From UTCFX2 sp963827155 (lineage in GTDB: Bacteria > Chloroflexota > Anaerolineae > Anaerolineales > UBA4823), in assembly GCA_963827155.1 (NCBI GenBank), contig CAWGZV010000003.1, positions 124,001 through 188,000 on the forward strand: a DNA stretch of 64,000 nucleotides, read 5' to 3'. How positions within the stretch are numbered: the stretch's first letter is position 1; every line of letters begins with the position of its first letter. The notes under the pieces are model-generated. The model was not told the DNA's origin. It saw only the letters and a program-made list of their open reading frames with translations, and made no database searches. Shown here one piece after another: positions 8,654 to 18,026 of this stretch. Made by a program: the position numbers and the translations under genes.

Positions 8654-11158
8654 ATGAGCGAACCCAGCCTGACAGATATTCCGAACAACTCGCCATGGCC
8701 GGTTTTTCGTAGAGACCGGCGCAATAGTGGGCGCAGTCCGCACCGGGCAGAATACAATGGAGACCAGCCTTGGACTTTCCAGACGGCCAAAGGTATTTTC
8801 TCCACACCGGTGATCGATGTGGAGGGAACCATCTATGTCGGTTCGGGCGACCACTTTTTTTACGCGATCGGCCGAGATGGCTTGCTGAGATGGAAATTTC
8901 AGACCGGCGAGATCATCGATTCGGCGGCAGCGCTGAGTCATGATTCGGGTAGGGGTGAGGACTTCATCACGTTGATATCGGGCGACGGTTTTATGTACCA
9001 GCTCCGAGTGGGGGAAAATATTCAGCTCGAAGACAGGCTGGTCTGGAAATTCGAGGCAGAGCTGCGGACAGAAGTGAGCTACAACCGATGGTTCGAGGGG
9101 AATGTCGCCATCGGAGCTGATGGGACAATTTATGCCGGTAACACAAATTTTAATTATTATGCGGTCACATCAGATGGCCGCTTTAAATGGACTTTCAGCA
9201 CAGGCTCGAACAACTGGTCGCAAGCTGCATTCGGGGAAGATGGGACGATATTTTGGGGATCGCTGGACACGTTTATTCGAGCAGTCTCGCCGGCAGGCAG
9301 AGAGCTGTGGCGCAGGCGAACACTGGGGTTTATTGCTGCTTCAGCCGCAGTTGGATCTGACGGCACGGTCTATATTGGCTCGTTTGACAGCAGGTTTTAT
9401 GCGCTTGACCCCGTATCTGGACGGGTTAAGTGGAAATTTCCCTGCTTGGACCATATTTACAGCTCGGCTGGATTAGGTGAGGACCAGGAAGGAAACACCA
9501 ACCGGATTTATTTCGGATCGACCGATGGGAGCCTGTATGCGCTGGATCCAACTGGAAAGATGGTCTGGAAATATGATACCGGCGCACCGATCCGATCTTC
9601 ACCGGCGGTAGGATTATCACCGGATGGGCTGGAGATCGTGTATTTCGGCTGCGGGAATGGAAGGCTTTATGCGCTTAACGGCGCGGAGGGGACCCTGCGC
9701 TGGACTTACGATACCACGCCCGATGACCCCGAACTGCGAGACCGCAACGATTTGAACGGGTCGCCGGCGCTCGGCGAGACGGGGGTGTATATCGGCGGAG
9801 AACACGGCTTCCTGCAATACGTCCCATACGATTACCCGCTCTACCATCCAGAAGATCCGCACTGCCTGGGGCGGGCCGGCGAGCTTCCTGCTGAGTTCTG
9901 CGGGTTAAAATTCGTCAGCCCTGGAGGCAATATTTCAGAGGAGTTTCCATCGAGTTTCAAATCCGCAGACCCGATTACCCTCCGGCTAATCGTACGAGAG
10001 GGAAATGAGACGATCCCTGCCAGGCTTTATAACAATCCGATTGGTCAGCCGAAGGATGCGCTCCTGGTCAAAATCCATCCGGATGCTGCGTTCGAAGTGG
10101 AACATTCGGCTGACGGGCGTTATATTCATATCCGCCCAACCGATTTCCTGATGCCTGGAGGGGAGTATGAGCTTGAGGTTTCGGGAAGGTATTACAGCGG
10201 CGGTCTGCGCATTGGCAACCTCACACTTGGAGGGCAATTCCGCGGCCGGTTTAGAGAACGTTTTCGTTTCCGGACCGCGGCGCTCGACCTCCATCAGCTA
10301 CCGGTGCTGGTCAGCTCCCAGGAGACATCGGCGATAATTGTGACAAGGCTGGCTGCGCCTCTCCCAACGATGCTTCCTAGCCTAAATCAGTTGGGGTTTG
10401 ATTATATCTTCTGGTTGGTGGGGTTGGTTGATCAGACCTTACCCGATGAAGACCTGTACGGTCGAGCGCTGTTTTGGACAATTGGGGCGAAAATAAATAA
10501 ATCTGGGGAAGTGATTGTAGATCCTGGCTCGGATTTTGCCTTCCCTCTTGCAGGAAGCTACCAGGGCAACGATTTTATTCTGGCAAATCACAGCTTCAAC
10601 ATGGCGATCACCGGCATACCGATCCCGTTCAATTTGCTGGAGATGCGCGGCCGACTTGGAGAGGACCTGATCGTCGAACCTGGCGGAGCGGTTTTTGCAG
10701 ACGCCCACATTAGAGCAATCCCTAATTTTGGGTTTTATATGATGCTCGCCGGGTTGGCGAACAACTGGTGGGAGAGGCTGCTGGTCTCAGGTACTTACAT
10801 CACGAAACCTTACCCGGATGAAGGCTCGGCAAACAAGCGGCCGTTTGGGATTGCAGTTCATAGGTTGGAATACCACCCCCCAAGTAGAGACGCCGCAGGC
10901 ATCCTGCAGGCGTTTTTCCATTTGGATGCAAATTCGACCTATCCGCTGGAAGGGCATCATGCTGGGCTGCTCCTGGTGGATGCAGCGACACTCGAACCGG
11001 TAAAGCTTGATTACCAGCGCCTGACGACGAGCAGGGGTGATTCGGCTGGCGATTTGCGGTCGGTGAGCTTGAGCATTCCAAAGGGAATCCAGTTGCCAGA
11101 GAAGCTGCAGGCTTATGTCTTGCTTGACGTTTTTCCGATATTCAAACAGCGGGTTTGA
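8654..11158 (+). CDS. PQQ-like beta-propeller repeat protein
   Basis: 834 residues. The first 400 or so form a PQQ/quinoprotein-type propeller. Blades repeat the pattern G-T-[IV]-Y-[VA]-G ... FYA[IL] ... G ... W-[KR]-[FY] (for example GTIYVGSGDHFFYAIG, GTVYIGSFDSRFYALD, GRLYALNGAEGTLRWTYDT). No signal peptide is visible; the N-terminus (MSEPSLTDIPNNSPWPVFRR) is hydrophilic, so the protein may stay in the cytoplasm unless exported in an unusual way. The C-terminal half is beta-rich, contains an Ig-like strand pattern around residues 470-540, and was not recognised further. The TATACT box at about 8611 may be its promoter. Function unknown; no dehydrogenase active-site motif or cofactor dependence is evident, so a structural or binding role is likelier than catalysis. 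Confidence 0.75.
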   Translation: MSEPSLTDIPNNSPWPVFRRDRRNSGRSPHRAEYNGDQPWTFQTAKGIFSTPVIDVEGTIYVGSGDHFFYAIGRDGLLRWKFQTGEIIDSAAALSHDSGRGEDFITLISGDGFMYQLRVGENIQLEDRLVWKFEAELRTEVSYNRWFEGNVAIGADGTIYAGNTNFNYYAVTSDGRFKWTFSTGSNNWSQAAFGEDGTIFWGSLDTFIRAVSPAGRELWRRRTLGFIAASAAVGSDGTVYIGSFDSRFYALDPVSGRVKWKFPCLDHIYSSAGLGEDQEGNTNRIYFGSTDGSLYALDPTGKMVWKYDTGAPIRSSPAVGLSPDGLEIVYFGCGNGRLYALNGAEGTLRWTYDTTPDDPELRDRNDLNGSPALGETGVYIGGEHGFLQYVPYDYPLYHPEDPHCLGRAGELPAEFCGLKFVSPGGNISEEFPSSFKSADPITLRLIVREGNETIPARLYNNPIGQPKDALLVKIHPDAAFEVEHSADGRYIHIRPTDFLMPGGEYELEVSGRYYSGGLRIGNLTLGGQFRGRFRERFRFRTAALDLHQLPVLVSSQETSAIIVTRLAAPLPTMLPSLNQLGFDYIFWLVGLVDQTLPDEDLYGRALFWTIGAKINKSGEVIVDPGSDFAFPLAGSYQGNDFILANHSFNMAITGIPIPFNLLEMRGRLGEDLIVEPGGAVFADAHIRAIPNFGFYMMLAGLANNWWERLLVSGTYITKPYPDEGSANKRPFGIAVHRLEYHPPSRDAAGILQAFFHLDANSTYPLEGHHAGLLLVDAATLEPVKLDYQRLTTSRGDSAGDLRSVSLSIPKGIQLPEKLQAYVLLDVFPIFKQRV

Positions 11159-11333
11159 ACAAAGGAATAATTTCGGATTACACAAGGGGGACGGCAATTC
11201 GTGGCATCTATAAAAAAAAGCCGCTATTCACTTGGACTTGAATTGGTATAATAAAATTTCGCTTTTTGATCGAACTCGGGAGGTTGATATCTCATTAGTT
11301 GGGATATTTCGAACGCAATTTCTAAAACATATG

Positions 11334-11342
11334 TGCTATAAT
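11334..11342 (+). promoter_or_regulatory. Extended -10 promoter upstream of uvrA
   Basis: TGC directly precedes TATAAT (11337-11342), 86 bp before uvrA. Just upstream, at 11310-11322, the sequence cgaac-gcaa-tttc resembles a Gram-positive type LexA box (CGAAC-N4-GTTC) with mismatches in the right half. This would fit SOS control of uvrA but is weak. Another TATAAT box lies at 11247-11252. Confidence 0.45.
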
Positions 11343-11427
11343 TAGGATTGGGTTGGCGCACCGAATTCCCAATTTTTCTCAAGCCCATTCGCCTAATTCA
11401 TCCATTTCATCAAATACGGGAGCATAA

Positions 11428-14379
11428 ATGTCCCAGAATATGATTCGCGTAGTTGGAGCGCGCGAGCACAATCTCAAAAATATCACGGTCGAGATCCCGC
11501 GCGACAAGCTGGTGGTGATCACCGGTCTTTCTGGATCGGGAAAATCTTCACTGGCGTTTGACACTATTTTTGCTGAAGGTCAGCGGAGGTATGTCGAATC
11601 GCTTTCAGCATACGCCCGGCAGTTTTTGGGTCAAATGGAGAAGCCGGACGTAGATTACATTGAGGGACTTTCTCCGGCAGTCTCGATCGACCAGAAAGGC
11701 ACCTCTCACAACCCGCGCTCGACGGTGGGCACCGTTACCGAGGTCTATGACTACCTGCGCCTGCTGTACGCCCGAGCCGGGATCCCGCACTGCCCGATAT
11801 GCGGTCGGGAGGTTGCGAAGCAATCGGCACAGGAGATTGTGGATCAAATCGAGCATCTCCCAGAGGGCTCAAGGCTGTTGATCCTATCTCCACTAGTGCG
11901 CGGGAGGAAAGGTACTCACCAGGCAGTTCTCGATGAGATTCGCAAAGCGGGTTTCGTGCGCGCCCGGGTGGATGGGAAGGTTTATGAACTGGAAGAAACC
12001 GTCCAGATGGACCGCTACAAAATCCACACGATCGAAGCGGTCGTCGACCGGTTGATCATCCAACCCTATGATGACTCGCAGGAAGCCAGCTCTGCACGCT
12101 CGCGGCTGACGGATTCGGTTGAGACCGCGCTAAAATTTGGGGAAGGGTATCTCACGCTTCAATGGCTCAATCCGCCGGAAGAAGCTGAATCTGTACAATT
12201 TTATGACGAAGGAAGCGGGGAAGAAGAAAGGATCAAGCCGAGTGAAGGGCGCGACCTGCATTTCTCAGAGCACCTGGCATGTCCGGAACATGGATCGGTG
12301 CTACCGGAAATCGAACCACGCACTTTTTCATTCAATACACCCCATGGCGCCTGTCCAGACTGCCAGGGATTAGGCGGGAAGCTGGAGATCGATCCCGATC
12401 TTCTGATCCCGGATCCTAGCATTTCCTTGAATGAGGGAGCGATCACTGCATCGGAATGGCGAGGTCCGCGCGAAGAAGGCGGGTATTACTGGCAGGCGCT
12501 GGAGGCGGTGGCAAAACACTATAAGATCAACCTGGACGCGCCGGTAAGCTCGCTTGCGAAGGAGAAATTGGAGCTGATCCTTTATGGGACCAGGGGAGAA
12601 GAGGTCACGATCCAATATCACAATAAAGATGGGCGGACTGGCACGTGGAAGATGGCATTCGAAGGCGTGATCGGCAACCTGCAGCGGCGCTATAACGACA
12701 CCTCATCGGAGTACATGCGTGAACGGATTTCCGAGCTGATGAGCGAGCAGATCTGCCCGACCTGCGGAGGTGCACGGCTTCGGAAGGAAGCCCTGGCGGT
12801 TACGGTGGACGGCGTAAATATCGTTGAGGCGACAGGCTGGCCGGTGATGCGGACACTTGAATGGGCGAAACGTCTTTCCAACCCGGAAACGCCCTTGAGC
12901 TCACGCCAGCAGGCAATTTCCGAAAGGATTTTGAAAGAGATCCTGGCGCGGCTCGGCTTTCTGGTGGATGTTGGGCTGGATTATCTGACACTTCAGCGAT
13001 CTGCGGCATCGCTTTCCGGCGGAGAAGCCCAGCGCATCCGCCTGGCTACCCAGATCGGCTCGCGCCTGATGGGAGTTTTATATGTATTGGATGAGCCATC
13101 GATTGGACTGCACCCGCGCGACAACGCCCGGCTGCTGAACACGCTGATGGGACTACGCGATCTGGGGAACACGGTGCTGGTCGTCGAACATGATACCGAG
13201 ACAATCCGTTCTGCAGATTGGATTGTTGATCTTGGACCGCTGGCAGGCGAACACGGTGGGTGGGTGGTGGCAGAAGGGACGGTGGAGGACATATTAAAAT
13301 CGCCCGAATCGCTCACCGGCGCATATCTTACCGGCAGGCTGAAGGTGCCGATCCCGGAAACAAGGCGCAATGGAAATGGAAAGAGCCTGACTATTGTTGG
13401 TGCACGTGAAAATAATTTAAAAGGGATCGATGCGCGCATCCCGCTGGGACGCTTCGTATGCATCACCGGCGTTTCGGGTTCCGGCAAATCTACGTTGATG
13501 GTAGAGATCCTGTACAAGTCGCTGGCAAGGACGCTGAATGGAGCGCACATGAGCCCTGGCGACCACGACCGGATCGATGGGCTGGAATATCTGGACAAGA
13601 TTATCAACATCGACCAATCCCCGATCGGCCGCACGCCGCGCTCCAACCCTGGCACATACACCGGCTTGTTTGACCAAATCCGGAATCTGTTTGCTGAGCT
13701 GCAGGAGAGCAAAGTGCGCGGATATAAGCCTGGGCGGTTCTCATTCAATGTCCACGGCGGGCGCTGCGAGGCATGCCAGGGGCAGGGACAGTTACGGATC
13801 GAGATGCAGTTCCTGCCCGATGTCTACGTTCCTTGTGATGTGTGCCATGGGGCTCGCTTCAACCGCGAGACCTTGCAGGTGCGTTTCAAAGGGTTGAATA
13901 TCGCCGAGGTGCTCGACCTGACCGTGGACGGGGCGCTGGAGGTATTCGCGGCGTTCCCCGCCATGCTAAGCCGCTTGCAGACGCTGCAGGATGTCGGCCT
14001 GGGTTACGTTCGAATCGGACAGCCGGCGCCTACGCTTTCCGGCGGCGAAGCCCAGCGTGTTAAGCTGGCACGCGAGCTTTCGAAGCGAGCGACAGGGCGG
14101 ACGCTCTACGTGCTGGATGAACCCTCTGTTGGTCTGCACGCTGCGGATGTGCATAAGCTGATCGAAGTGCTTCAACGGTTGGTGGATGCGGGGAACAGCG
14201 TATTGATCATCGAGCACAATCTTGACATCATTAAAGTCGCGGATTACATCATCGACCTTGGTCCAGAAGGCGGGGACCGTGGTGGGGAGATCGTCGTGGA
14301 AGGGACTCCGGAAGAGGTGTGCGCGCACGATGCTTCCTACACCGGTCAGCACCTGCGTCCATTTATTTGCAAAGGGTAG
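11428..14379 (+). CDS. uvrA: Excinuclease ABC subunit A
   Basis: 983 residues; the damage-recognition ATPase of nucleotide excision repair, which loads UvrB on DNA. Two ABC modules are complete: Walker A GLSGSGKSS near residue 32 and GVSGSGKST near 680, and ABC signatures LSGGEAQRIRLA and LSGGEAQRVKLA, each followed by LDEPS. The zinc module in the second half is canonical (CEACQGQGQLRIEMQFL, then CDVCHGARF). In the first insertion, the usual leading C-x2-C pair reads C-P-E-H (LACPEHGSVLPEIEPRTF), then CPDC, so one zinc ligand would be His instead of Cys. The start has a gggag ribosome site. No uvrB or uvrC lies nearby. Confidence 0.97.
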   Translation: MSQNMIRVVGAREHNLKNITVEIPRDKLVVITGLSGSGKSSLAFDTIFAEGQRRYVESLSAYARQFLGQMEKPDVDYIEGLSPAVSIDQKGTSHNPRSTVGTVTEVYDYLRLLYARAGIPHCPICGREVAKQSAQEIVDQIEHLPEGSRLLILSPLVRGRKGTHQAVLDEIRKAGFVRARVDGKVYELEETVQMDRYKIHTIEAVVDRLIIQPYDDSQEASSARSRLTDSVETALKFGEGYLTLQWLNPPEEAESVQFYDEGSGEEERIKPSEGRDLHFSEHLACPEHGSVLPEIEPRTFSFNTPHGACPDCQGLGGKLEIDPDLLIPDPSISLNEGAITASEWRGPREEGGYYWQALEAVAKHYKINLDAPVSSLAKEKLELILYGTRGEEVTIQYHNKDGRTGTWKMAFEGVIGNLQRRYNDTSSEYMRERISELMSEQICPTCGGARLRKEALAVTVDGVNIVEATGWPVMRTLEWAKRLSNPETPLSSRQQAISERILKEILARLGFLVDVGLDYLTLQRSAASLSGGEAQRIRLATQIGSRLMGVLYVLDEPSIGLHPRDNARLLNTLMGLRDLGNTVLVVEHDTETIRSADWIVDLGPLAGEHGGWVVAEGTVEDILKSPESLTGAYLTGRLKVPIPETRRNGNGKSLTIVGARENNLKGIDARIPLGRFVCITGVSGSGKSTLMVEILYKSLARTLNGAHMSPGDHDRIDGLEYLDKIINIDQSPIGRTPRSNPGTYTGLFDQIRNLFAELQESKVRGYKPGRFSFNVHGGRCEACQGQGQLRIEMQFLPDVYVPCDVCHGARFNRETLQVRFKGLNIAEVLDLTVDGALEVFAAFPAMLSRLQTLQDVGLGYVRIGQPAPTLSGGEAQRVKLARELSKRATGRTLYVLDEPSVGLHAADVHKLIEVLQRLVDAGNSVLIIEHNLDIIKVADYIIDLGPEGGDRGGEIVVEGTPEEVCAHDASYTGQHLRPFICKG

Positions 14380-14586
14380 AACCTTTTTCGCGATTGATCG
14401 AGAATTTCGCCGGATCCGAACAACACGGTTATTTGCCAACCATCTAGTGAGCGGAATTTCCTCGCAGGCATTCCACGGTATTCTATTCAAGACTGTCCAG
14501 CAGCTTTGGGGTCAACAATTCTGTGGCATAATCTTTCTATGCAGACGAGAATTGCCAGGGGAGGAATCTCAGTTGGAGGGGGATTA

Positions 14587-16653
14587 ATGTTTGCAGCGAT
14601 CATTGGAATAACGATATTCCAAGAACAACTCTGGGGGATATCAAGTGGGTTTCAAAGTGTAATCATCTTCAGCCTTGTAATTTTTGGTACATGGTTATTT
14701 CAGCAAACGGCTAATCTTGCCATGCGGTGGAGCAGTCCATTTCCCAGGAATTATGTCTTTGCAGGGCTTGTCGTTTGCGTGCTTGGGGGGATATTTCTGT
14801 CCTTCGTGATACCGATTCTCAGATCGGTGGTCCTGGCGGAACATTCACTACAGTTGGCGGCGACGGGGGAGAAGAACCCGGAATCTCTGGGAAGTGAAAT
14901 TCGATTGCAAGCAATCCGCACGGACGGAAAAAAAGCAAAGCTGGATCTCAGCAGGATTTGCAGCGGCGACTGGAGATTCGAAGATGAAACCTGGGTAACG
15001 GATGCCAGCCAATCAAATAAGCTGGTGTGCAAATTCCTGGCAATTGATCGGATGAAAATCGAGTTGCTGGGGGAAGATCATTCTGGCGTTGTGCTGGTTG
15101 CCGCGGATCAACAACCAACGATGAAAAAGGATTTGTATGCCGCCAGCAAAGGGGCAGTCGAAATCCTGCTCGATTTACAAACCAGCCGTGAGCAGGCATC
15201 GCTATCAGCCATGATCAAAATTTTCTGGGGGTTGTGGATCGGCTGGCTGTTGTTTACAGCGGGTTTGTTCTTGATCCAGCGTCCGACTGCGAATCCAAAT
15301 GAAAAGGCTCCCAATTCGTGGTGGGTCTACAGCCTGATTCTTAGCCTGGTATGGGGAATCTATCTGATCGCGTTCTGGCCGGGGATCGTTGGTCCGGATG
15401 CTCAGGATCAATTGAGCCAGGCAGCGACTGGATGGTTCAACGATTGGCACCCCGCGTTTCACACGCTTACCCTGTGGTTTTTCACACGGGTCTGGAATTC
15501 TCCGGCGATGATCGTGATCATCCAGATCCTGAGCCTCGCCCTCCTGGTTGGATGGATCCTGGGAAGGCATCGCGAACGAAACACGCCATTCTGGATGATC
15601 GCGTTTATTCTGGTCATGCTCTGCCTGCCGCCGTTTGGACTTGCGGTTGTCTCCCTGTGGAAAGATATCCCCTTCAGCATCGCATTCCTTGGTTTCACAA
15701 CCTGCATCTTGCTGATCATTGAGAGCGAGGGTAAATGGATTCAAAATCCCGTTGGTTGGTTGAGTTTAGGGTTGACCGGTACTCTGGCAGCTCTTTTCCG
15801 ACATAACGGCGCCCCAGGGGTCATGATTTCACTTGGAGCCCTGGTTTTGGCTTATCCAAAATATCGGAAAATGATGCTCAGAGCCACCTCAGTCACAGTC
15901 CTGCTGGTTATTGGAGTGCGCGGTCCAATATATCAGCTCGCTGGAATAGAAAGGGGTTCGACGAACCCCGGACTGCAGCTGGCACTCTCCCATTTGATCG
16001 CCCGACACACAAGAGCAGAGACACCCATGCTGCCCGCGGAGCGTAAATTGCTGGCATCTATCCGAGAGGACAATGGAAAATGGCCGTACAACTGTTATAG
16101 CAACAACCTGATGGCGTTCGACGGGAAAATAGATCTCGCCAATCTTAGGAAAAGCACGCCAGACTTGATCAGGCTCGCATATCAATTGAGCCAGCGCAAT
16201 CCCTCAGAAACAGCGAAACATCTTATCTGTAATGGCGCATTTATCTTCAGAGTATTACCGCCGAGGTCTGGCAATCATTACAGCACATACGAAGCCAGCC
16301 CATTGAATTTGAATGAGGATAATACACCGGCAGCAATAAACAACCCAGGCGTCCCCATTACCCCGAATTGGCTTGGGGATTTACTTTATCGGGCGACCAA
16401 CTGGTTGTTTTTCAACAAATTGAACTGGTTTTTTTGGCGCAACCCATTTTGGATGTATTTGCTGATATTTGCAATCGGCATCGCCGCAATAAGGACAGGA
16501 CGATGGCAGTATTCCCTTTTAATCCTGCCGGTACTGCTCAGTACGCTGCCGCTGGCAGTGATCAGTTTCATCCAGGCATTCCGGCTGGTCATGCCGATGA
16601 TTTTGGTGAGCCTGCTGTTCAGCGGCTACCTGCTGGTCCGGGATCGGTGGTAG
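14587..16653 (+). CDS. Large polytopic membrane protein, DUF6020-like
   Basis: About 688 residues from the ATG at 14587, chosen because ggaggggg lies just before it; earlier in-frame ATGs (14506, 14539) lack a ribosome site. The N-terminal part has three membrane helices and an extracytoplasmic beta-rich domain (about residues 85-210). The rest has roughly ten helices. A conserved loop reads FWPGIVGPDAQDQLSQA, then FNDWHPAFHT, with acidic and His residues just after a membrane helix. This resembles GT-C-type membrane enzymes and the DUF6020 family often found in surface polysaccharide loci. No glycan genes are adjacent, so a glycosyltransferase role is inference from topology and motif. Confidence 0.6.
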   Translation: MFAAIIGITIFQEQLWGISSGFQSVIIFSLVIFGTWLFQQTANLAMRWSSPFPRNYVFAGLVVCVLGGIFLSFVIPILRSVVLAEHSLQLAATGEKNPESLGSEIRLQAIRTDGKKAKLDLSRICSGDWRFEDETWVTDASQSNKLVCKFLAIDRMKIELLGEDHSGVVLVAADQQPTMKKDLYAASKGAVEILLDLQTSREQASLSAMIKIFWGLWIGWLLFTAGLFLIQRPTANPNEKAPNSWWVYSLILSLVWGIYLIAFWPGIVGPDAQDQLSQAATGWFNDWHPAFHTLTLWFFTRVWNSPAMIVIIQILSLALLVGWILGRHRERNTPFWMIAFILVMLCLPPFGLAVVSLWKDIPFSIAFLGFTTCILLIIESEGKWIQNPVGWLSLGLTGTLAALFRHNGAPGVMISLGALVLAYPKYRKMMLRATSVTVLLVIGVRGPIYQLAGIERGSTNPGLQLALSHLIARHTRAETPMLPAERKLLASIREDNGKWPYNCYSNNLMAFDGKIDLANLRKSTPDLIRLAYQLSQRNPSETAKHLICNGAFIFRVLPPRSGNHYSTYEASPLNLNEDNTPAAINNPGVPITPNWLGDLLYRATNWLFFNKLNWFFWRNPFWMYLLIFAIGIAAIRTGRWQYSLLILPVLLSTLPLAVISFIQAFRLVMPMILVSLLFSGYLLVRDRW

Positions 16654-16660
16654 CGAGGGC

Positions 16661-17038
16661 TCAGGACTGATTTAAGGGGTGGCGCGGATTCTCGGTGAGC
16701 TCATAAACAAAACCATCTGGGGCGCGAAAATGGGTCCAGGAATAGCCTTTTGGGGCGTGCTCGATCGGTCCGACAAGCTCGATCCCCATCATTTCTAACT
16801 CTGCCCGTGCTGCAACGATATCTTCAACCAGAAAACCGGCGACCGGGTGGGTCATGAAGGCGCTGTCAGGCGAACTAGCGCCGAATACTTCCAGACGATC
16901 GCCGTTCGGCAATGTAAACATGGCGAAATCTTCTGTCTGATAGGCGGGATCTAATCCGCTGATTTGCTGGAAAAAGGCTTTCATTTCATCGAAATAGGGC
17001 GTACGGGTGCCAAACCAGACGAGACCCTTGATTTTCAT
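16661..17038 (-). CDS. VOC superfamily (glyoxalase/dioxygenase-like) protein
   Basis: 125 residues with the paired beta-alpha-beta-beta-beta modules of the vicinal oxygen chelate fold: KIKGLVWFGTRTPYFDEMKAF, then PNGDRLEVFG, and later HPVAGFLVEDIVAARAELE and APDGFVYELTE. The final E in VYELTE is the usual position of a metal ligand. The substrate is not predictable. It is convergent with the membrane-protein gene, whose stop lies 7 bp away. Confidence 0.8.
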   Translation of the reverse strand: MKIKGLVWFGTRTPYFDEMKAFFQQISGLDPAYQTEDFAMFTLPNGDRLEVFGASSPDSAFMTHPVAGFLVEDIVAARAELEMMGIELVGPIEHAPKGYSWTHFRAPDGFVYELTENPRHPLNQS

Positions 17039-17125
17039 TTTGCTACCTCCTTGATATCATCAGTAATAAAGCCGGAAACGAATTAAACAGGCAACCAGAG
17101 CCATTGCTTACAGGAAGGATGGGCA

Positions 17126-18001
17126 TCATTGACCGAGTCCAGTGAGGGCTTCACTCAAGCTCCAAAGCTGTGCAGCGAGGAGACCGTCTTGTGACTGTTG
17201 AGAGGAAGGAGCTTCCGTGCGATTAACGAAATACTTTCCAGTTACACCTTCGACTTCCGGTGAAACGGCGAGGTATACGATCGTGTCTGCACCTTGAACA
17301 GGCGTAAGGAGGCGGCGCTTCATCACCCACTGGATAAGCGGACCGACGACGGGAATGCTTTTATTCCAGATCTCCGTAGCAACCTGCCCTGGATGGACAG
17401 CATTGACTGTAACGCCCGTTCCGTTCAAGCGCCTGGCAAGCTCTCGGGTGAAAAGGATATTCGCCAGCTTGGAGCGTCCATAGGTCTTCATCCCGAAAAA
17501 CTCCCGGTGGGGGTGAATCGTTTCGAAGTCGCCATCACTATACCAGTGACTGCCTGAGGACACATTAATGATCCTTGCAGGAGGCTTCCTCACGATCGAC
17601 TCCAGCAATAGATTGGTGAGGAGAAACGGGGCGAGGTGGTTGACGAGGAAGGTCATCTCAATCCCATCGACGGACTGACGGTGGGACATGTAGAATGCAC
17701 CGGCATTATTCACCAGTAGGTCAAGGTGAGCGTAATGCTCTTTATATTCATCCGCCATGCGCCTCACCTGCTTGAGATCTTCGAAATCTGAAAGCAGGAA
17801 ACCGACGCGCGGATTTCCAGTTTTGGTTTGGACCTGGGAAGCTACAGCTCTGGTCTTTGTGGGATTTCTTCCGTGGATTATTACCTCGGCGCCTAGGGAG
17901 GCGAGAGCCTCAGCAACAGCGAGTCCGATACCAGCAGTAGCTCCGGTTACCAGGCAAATTTTATTGGCTACGAGATGGTTTGAAGCTGGTGAGGGCAGCA
18001 T
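17126..18001 (-). CDS. Short-chain dehydrogenase/reductase
   Basis: 291 residues of classical/extended SDR type, resembling retinol dehydrogenase/WW-domain oxidoreductase homologues. The NAD(P)-binding motif is TGATAGIG (T-G-x3-G-x-G). An Arg two residues after an HG pair (IIHGRNP) suggests NADP preference. NNAG follows, then the catalytic Ser (NVSSGSH) and Y-x3-K (YGRSKLAN). The substrate is unknown. The MFS gene ends 25 bp upstream on the same strand, so the two may form an operon. Confidence 0.88.
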   Translation of the reverse strand: MLPSPASNHLVANKICLVTGATAGIGLAVAEALASLGAEVIIHGRNPTKTRAVASQVQTKTGNPRVGFLLSDFEDLKQVRRMADEYKEHYAHLDLLVNNAGAFYMSHRQSVDGIEMTFLVNHLAPFLLTNLLLESIVRKPPARIINVSSGSHWYSDGDFETIHPHREFFGMKTYGRSKLANILFTRELARRLNGTGVTVNAVHPGQVATEIWNKSIPVVGPLIQWVMKRRLLTPVQGADTIVYLAVSPEVEGVTGKYFVNRTEAPSSQQSQDGLLAAQLWSLSEALTGLGQ

Positions 18002-18026
18002 TATGATGTGATTATCTTCTTCTCGT

